Origin: a virus
Virus record (IMG/VR): IMGVR_UViG_3300031963_008876
Location: 1 to 64,000 of that record
DNA: 64,000 nt
Direction: 5' to 3' (one strand)
Shown here piece after piece: positions 61,590 to 64,000 of this stretch (positions are counted from its first letter, which is position 1; every line of letters begins with the position of its first letter). A model generated the notes under the pieces. It was not told the origin of the DNA. It saw only the letters and a program-made list of their open reading frames with translations, and did not search any database. The position numbers and the translations under genes are program-made.

Positions 61590-63063
61590 TGGCCAACTCC
61601 GTAAGATATCGATCTTTGATAATACTCAAGTGATCATCACCTTTCCAGATAGTATATCCCAGATCTTCGGCCAACTTGTGCAGTTCAATGCGTCGACGCA
61701 CACGTTCTGCATAGTCAAGTTCAGGTGTTGTGGTACAAATCCAATTGATGCCTTTGGCGGTGTCGCCCTTGATTGGAACAATGTTAAATTTTGCAGGATT
61801 ATCAAACATAGGTGTTCCTTGTTCTACTGTCAATCCTGTGCCTAAGTTGCATCCAATAATAGTTCCTAGTGCAACATATTTCTGCCAGCGTCGTAGCAAG
61901 TTCTTGGTCTCTTCAAAGTCGGTTTGTGTTTCATTTGGAAACCCTACCAGCAACAACAAGAAGAATTTCATTTTGTACTTGCTGAACTGCTGTATGTTAA
62001 ACTCAAGATCTGCGTTTGAAAATCCCTTGTTCATGATGTTTCGCAAACGTTCGCTACCAGTCTCAACTCCAGTTTCAAACATTTCTCCTCCGGCACGACT
62101 TAGCAGTTCAAAATTGTGCTCTTTGAATTGAGTTTCACTTCGCACAATCCAATAACCACTGAATGTAAAGAATCTGTCAGGTAAATTGTTTTGTTGATAA
62201 AACTCAATGATGCAGTTCAAAAATAGTTTAAAATCTTTGACGCTGCCGTTCATCAACGCATCGTTAAAATAAAAGTTACGCACACCATACTGTTGGTAAT
62301 AGCCAATCATTTCATTAGCTAGTACCTTTCCGTTTTTGTATCTATATCCTCCAGCATGTGTGGGGATGTCACAAAACGCACAGCTTCTAACACATCCACG
62401 ACTGCTTTCAATTGGCAATACCCCGCCGGGGTAGGCAGTTACATATTGTTCTATTGCAAAGTCACTATAATCTGCGATGTTGTTAGTATCAAGATCAACA
62501 TCATTGACCAACACATCACTGTCTAATCCAGGTACATTGCTACCAGTTAAAAAATTGTAAAAACTGTTTTCAGCTTCTCCAGCAATCCAATGATCAATTA
62601 GTCCTTGATTTTTTAACTTGTGTGCAAAATGCATCTTGGTACTAAAGCTACCGTTTTGTTCATTGATAAGACCTTGTCCGCCTACAATGATTGTGCCTGT
62701 AAAATTTTTACGCAACAATGGAAAAAAGTCAAGACAAAATCGTTGACTTTCCCAACTGAATACACTTACTGCAATGATCTTGCAATCAAAAGCCATTAAT
62801 TTTTCAACCCATGCTTGCAACCAACTAGAGTAAGTTGTTTTCTCCTCAGGCAACAGATTTTTGTTCCATTGTATCCAATATTGATCAATGGCATTGGCAG
62901 TTGACGGATTAGAAGATTTAAAATTTTGATAAAAGTCCAAATTAATATCAAAAACTTTTGAAGTAACGCCCGCACGATTGCAAATTGATTTGAGTATGCC
63001 ACAGGCACTTTGAGGCCGAGTGGCACTCAAACGTGGTATACTTAAAATCAAAACATCAGTCAT
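61582..63063 (-). CDS. Radical SAM enzyme with B12-binding-like N-terminal domain
   Basis: This 493-residue protein has a Rossmann-type N-terminal part (about 1-165) typical of cobalamin-binding radical SAM proteins, although the usual DxHxxG motif is not seen. The core motif 'ESSRGCVRSCAFCDIP' (CX3CX2C) lies near residue 225, with 'GGEMFETGVETGSERLRNIMNKGF' after it. These enzymes often methylate or rearrange carbon centres. The start overlaps the gp46 stop by four bases. Confidence 0.85.
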   Translation of the reverse strand: MTDVLILSIPRLSATRPQSACGILKSICNRAGVTSKVFDINLDFYQNFKSSNPSTANAIDQYWIQWNKNLLPEEKTTYSSWLQAWVEKLMAFDCKIIAVSVFSWESQRFCLDFFPLLRKNFTGTIIVGGQGLINEQNGSFSTKMHFAHKLKNQGLIDHWIAGEAENSFYNFLTGSNVPGLDSDVLVNDVDLDTNNIADYSDFAIEQYVTAYPGGVLPIESSRGCVRSCAFCDIPTHAGGYRYKNGKVLANEMIGYYQQYGVRNFYFNDALMNGSVKDFKLFLNCIIEFYQQNNLPDRFFTFSGYWIVRSETQFKEHNFELLSRAGGEMFETGVETGSERLRNIMNKGFSNADLEFNIQQFSKYKMKFFLLLLVGFPNETQTDFEETKNLLRRWQKYVALGTIIGCNLGTGLTVEQGTPMFDNPAKFNIVPIKGDTAKGINWICTTTPELDYAERVRRRIELHKLAEDLGYTIWKGDDHLSIIKDRYLTELANV

Positions 63064-64000
63064 GCCACTTCTATATCTGTGTTGTAGCTGGTAAAGCCAT
63101 TCTCTTTGATCACTTTGAGAATGTTTTCAACTCTGCTAGTAAGTTCATCTCTATGACTAACCAGCCAGATTGACTTGTGGCGTTCGCGACTCATCTTCTT
63201 CAACAGGCCTAGTGCATTTTCCACACCTTGTGTGTCCAACCCGTTGTCAATCATCTCGTCAATAAACAACAAGTTGATGGGCGAGTACAAACTTTCCCAA
63301 ACATCACGGAATGCCCAGCTCATGCTTAAGATCAATCGATTGCGTTCGCCACGACTCAAGTTGTCAAAATCCAGTTCACGACCCAGTTCTTCAATGCTCA
63401 CTGTCAAGTCGTTCATGAACTTCACTGTGTGTGGTAAGCCAATTCTATCCAAGTAGTGTGTGAGACGTTGATTCAAATAGCTCAAGTTCTGTTCAATAAT
63501 CTTCTTACGCACAAACGAGTCTTTTGAGGTCAAAAGTTTGAGCAAGAAGTCCTGATGGTCTTGCACTCTAGTAAGTTCGTTTAAGTGATCGTAACTCACA
63601 ACCTGTAGGGCCTGTTGTTGCATTTCGGTAATTTGTTCTGTATACGGATCGGTCTCTAGTGCTTTGCCATTGATCTGTGTCAGCAGGGTGTTCATGCGAC
63701 TGCGATGATCGATTGCCTGTGTTTCGGTATCATAATGTGTGACAGGTTGTGTGCCAACTTCTACAGGTGTGTGTTCTGCTAACTGTTCAGCATAGGGATC
63801 TGTTTCTGCACGTTTGGCATCAATCTTGTGTTGAATGTTTTCCAACTCACTAGAATGTCGAATAGCTTCTGTTTCTGTTTGGTAGTGTGTTGTGGGTTTG
63901 GCACCCAACTCGCCCAATGCGGTTAACGCATCTGTATTTTCCATCCACTGAGTATTGATAGACAATGCTTGTAGTGCTGCCTCTTGCAAGGCCTTTTCTT
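63060..64000 (-). CDS. 46: Recombination endonuclease subunit gp46 (C-terminal part, 5' end outside window)
   Basis: The frame is open to the right edge, so the true start lies beyond 64000. Visible are coiled-coil parts, the ABC signature 'LSRGERNRLILSMSWAFRDV', Walker B 'INLLFIDEMIDNGLD' and the H-loop 'WLVSHRDEL', as in SbcC/Rad50-like gp46. gp46 with gp47 resects DNA ends for recombination and host DNA breakdown. The zinc hook and Walker A are not in the window. Confidence 0.9.
   Translation of the reverse strand, partial: EKALQEAALQALSINTQWMENTDALTALGELGAKPTTHYQTETEAIRHSSELENIQHKIDAKRAETDPYAEQLAEHTPVEVGTQPVTHYDTETQAIDHRSRMNTLLTQINGKALETDPYTEQITEMQQQALQVVSYDHLNELTRVQDHQDFLLKLLTSKDSFVRKKIIEQNLSYLNQRLTHYLDRIGLPHTVKFMNDLTVSIEELGRELDFDNLSRGERNRLILSMSWAFRDVWESLYSPINLLFIDEMIDNGLDTQGVENALGLLKKMSRERHKSIWLVSHRDELTSRVENILKVIKENGFTSYNTDIEVA

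Overview
The window is a contiguous stretch of a large T4-like myovirus genome, most like those of aquatic environments. The evidence is a nearly complete T4-type head and tail gene set: portal gp20, gp67-like core protein, protease gp21, scaffold gp22, major capsid gp23, sheath gp18, tube gp19, neck and tail-completion gp13, gp14 and gp15, small terminase gp16, head-completion gp4, and gp26/gp51. T4-type replication genes are also present (gp46, gp1 dNMP kinase, a DexA-like exonuclease). No tRNA, photosynthesis or integration genes were seen. The sequence does not identify the host.

Layout. 1-20.4 kb (mostly minus strand): a truncated radical SAM gene and a secreted nuclease, then small virion proteins. 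Two or three of these start with sequences like the T4 capsid-targeting peptide. They are followed by gp16, gp4, tube and sheath genes, a nucleotide and glycan block (gp1, a glycosyltransferase-like protein, DexA, SGNH hydrolase, radical SAM), and two small genes with strong sigma70-type promoters. 20.4-23.6 kb (plus): gp14, gp15 and a Nudix hydrolase. 23.6-42.4 kb (minus): fibre and appendage genes, including a 2782-residue protein built from Gly-Asn repeats. 42.4-45.3 kb: two glycosyltransferase-like genes flanking a virion protein. 45.4-54.8 kb (minus): the head module gp20-67-21-22-23, preceded by a tape-measure protein carrying an M15-type peptidase motif. 54.9-58.2 kb (plus): gp26, gp51 and five tightly coupled genes ending in adenine phosphoribosyltransferase and an MTA/SAH-type nucleosidase. 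58.2-58.7 kb: a noncoding region between convergent operons with nested complementary segments and a terminator. 58.7-64 kb (minus): a GIY-YIG nuclease, an SDR, two radical SAM enzymes and the C-terminal part of gp46.

The most notable signals are as follows. (1) A textbook -1 frameshift signal at the end of gene 26 (slippery T TTT TTC, a 6-nt spacer and an 11-bp stem) would fuse gp26 to a gp51-like reading frame that has no good start codon of its own. (2) A candidate structured RNA lies at 58.34-58.67 kb. (3) A nucleosidase-APT pair could clear and salvage the 5'-deoxyadenosine made by the four radical SAM proteins in the window. (4) A translationally coupled radical SAM/SDR operon sits behind gp46. 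(5) An intrinsic terminator stem buries the ribosome-binding site of the next gene. (6) CATAAATA-type late promoters lie so close to several start codons that the mRNAs may be leaderless. Gene names come from reading the translations; no database search was run.
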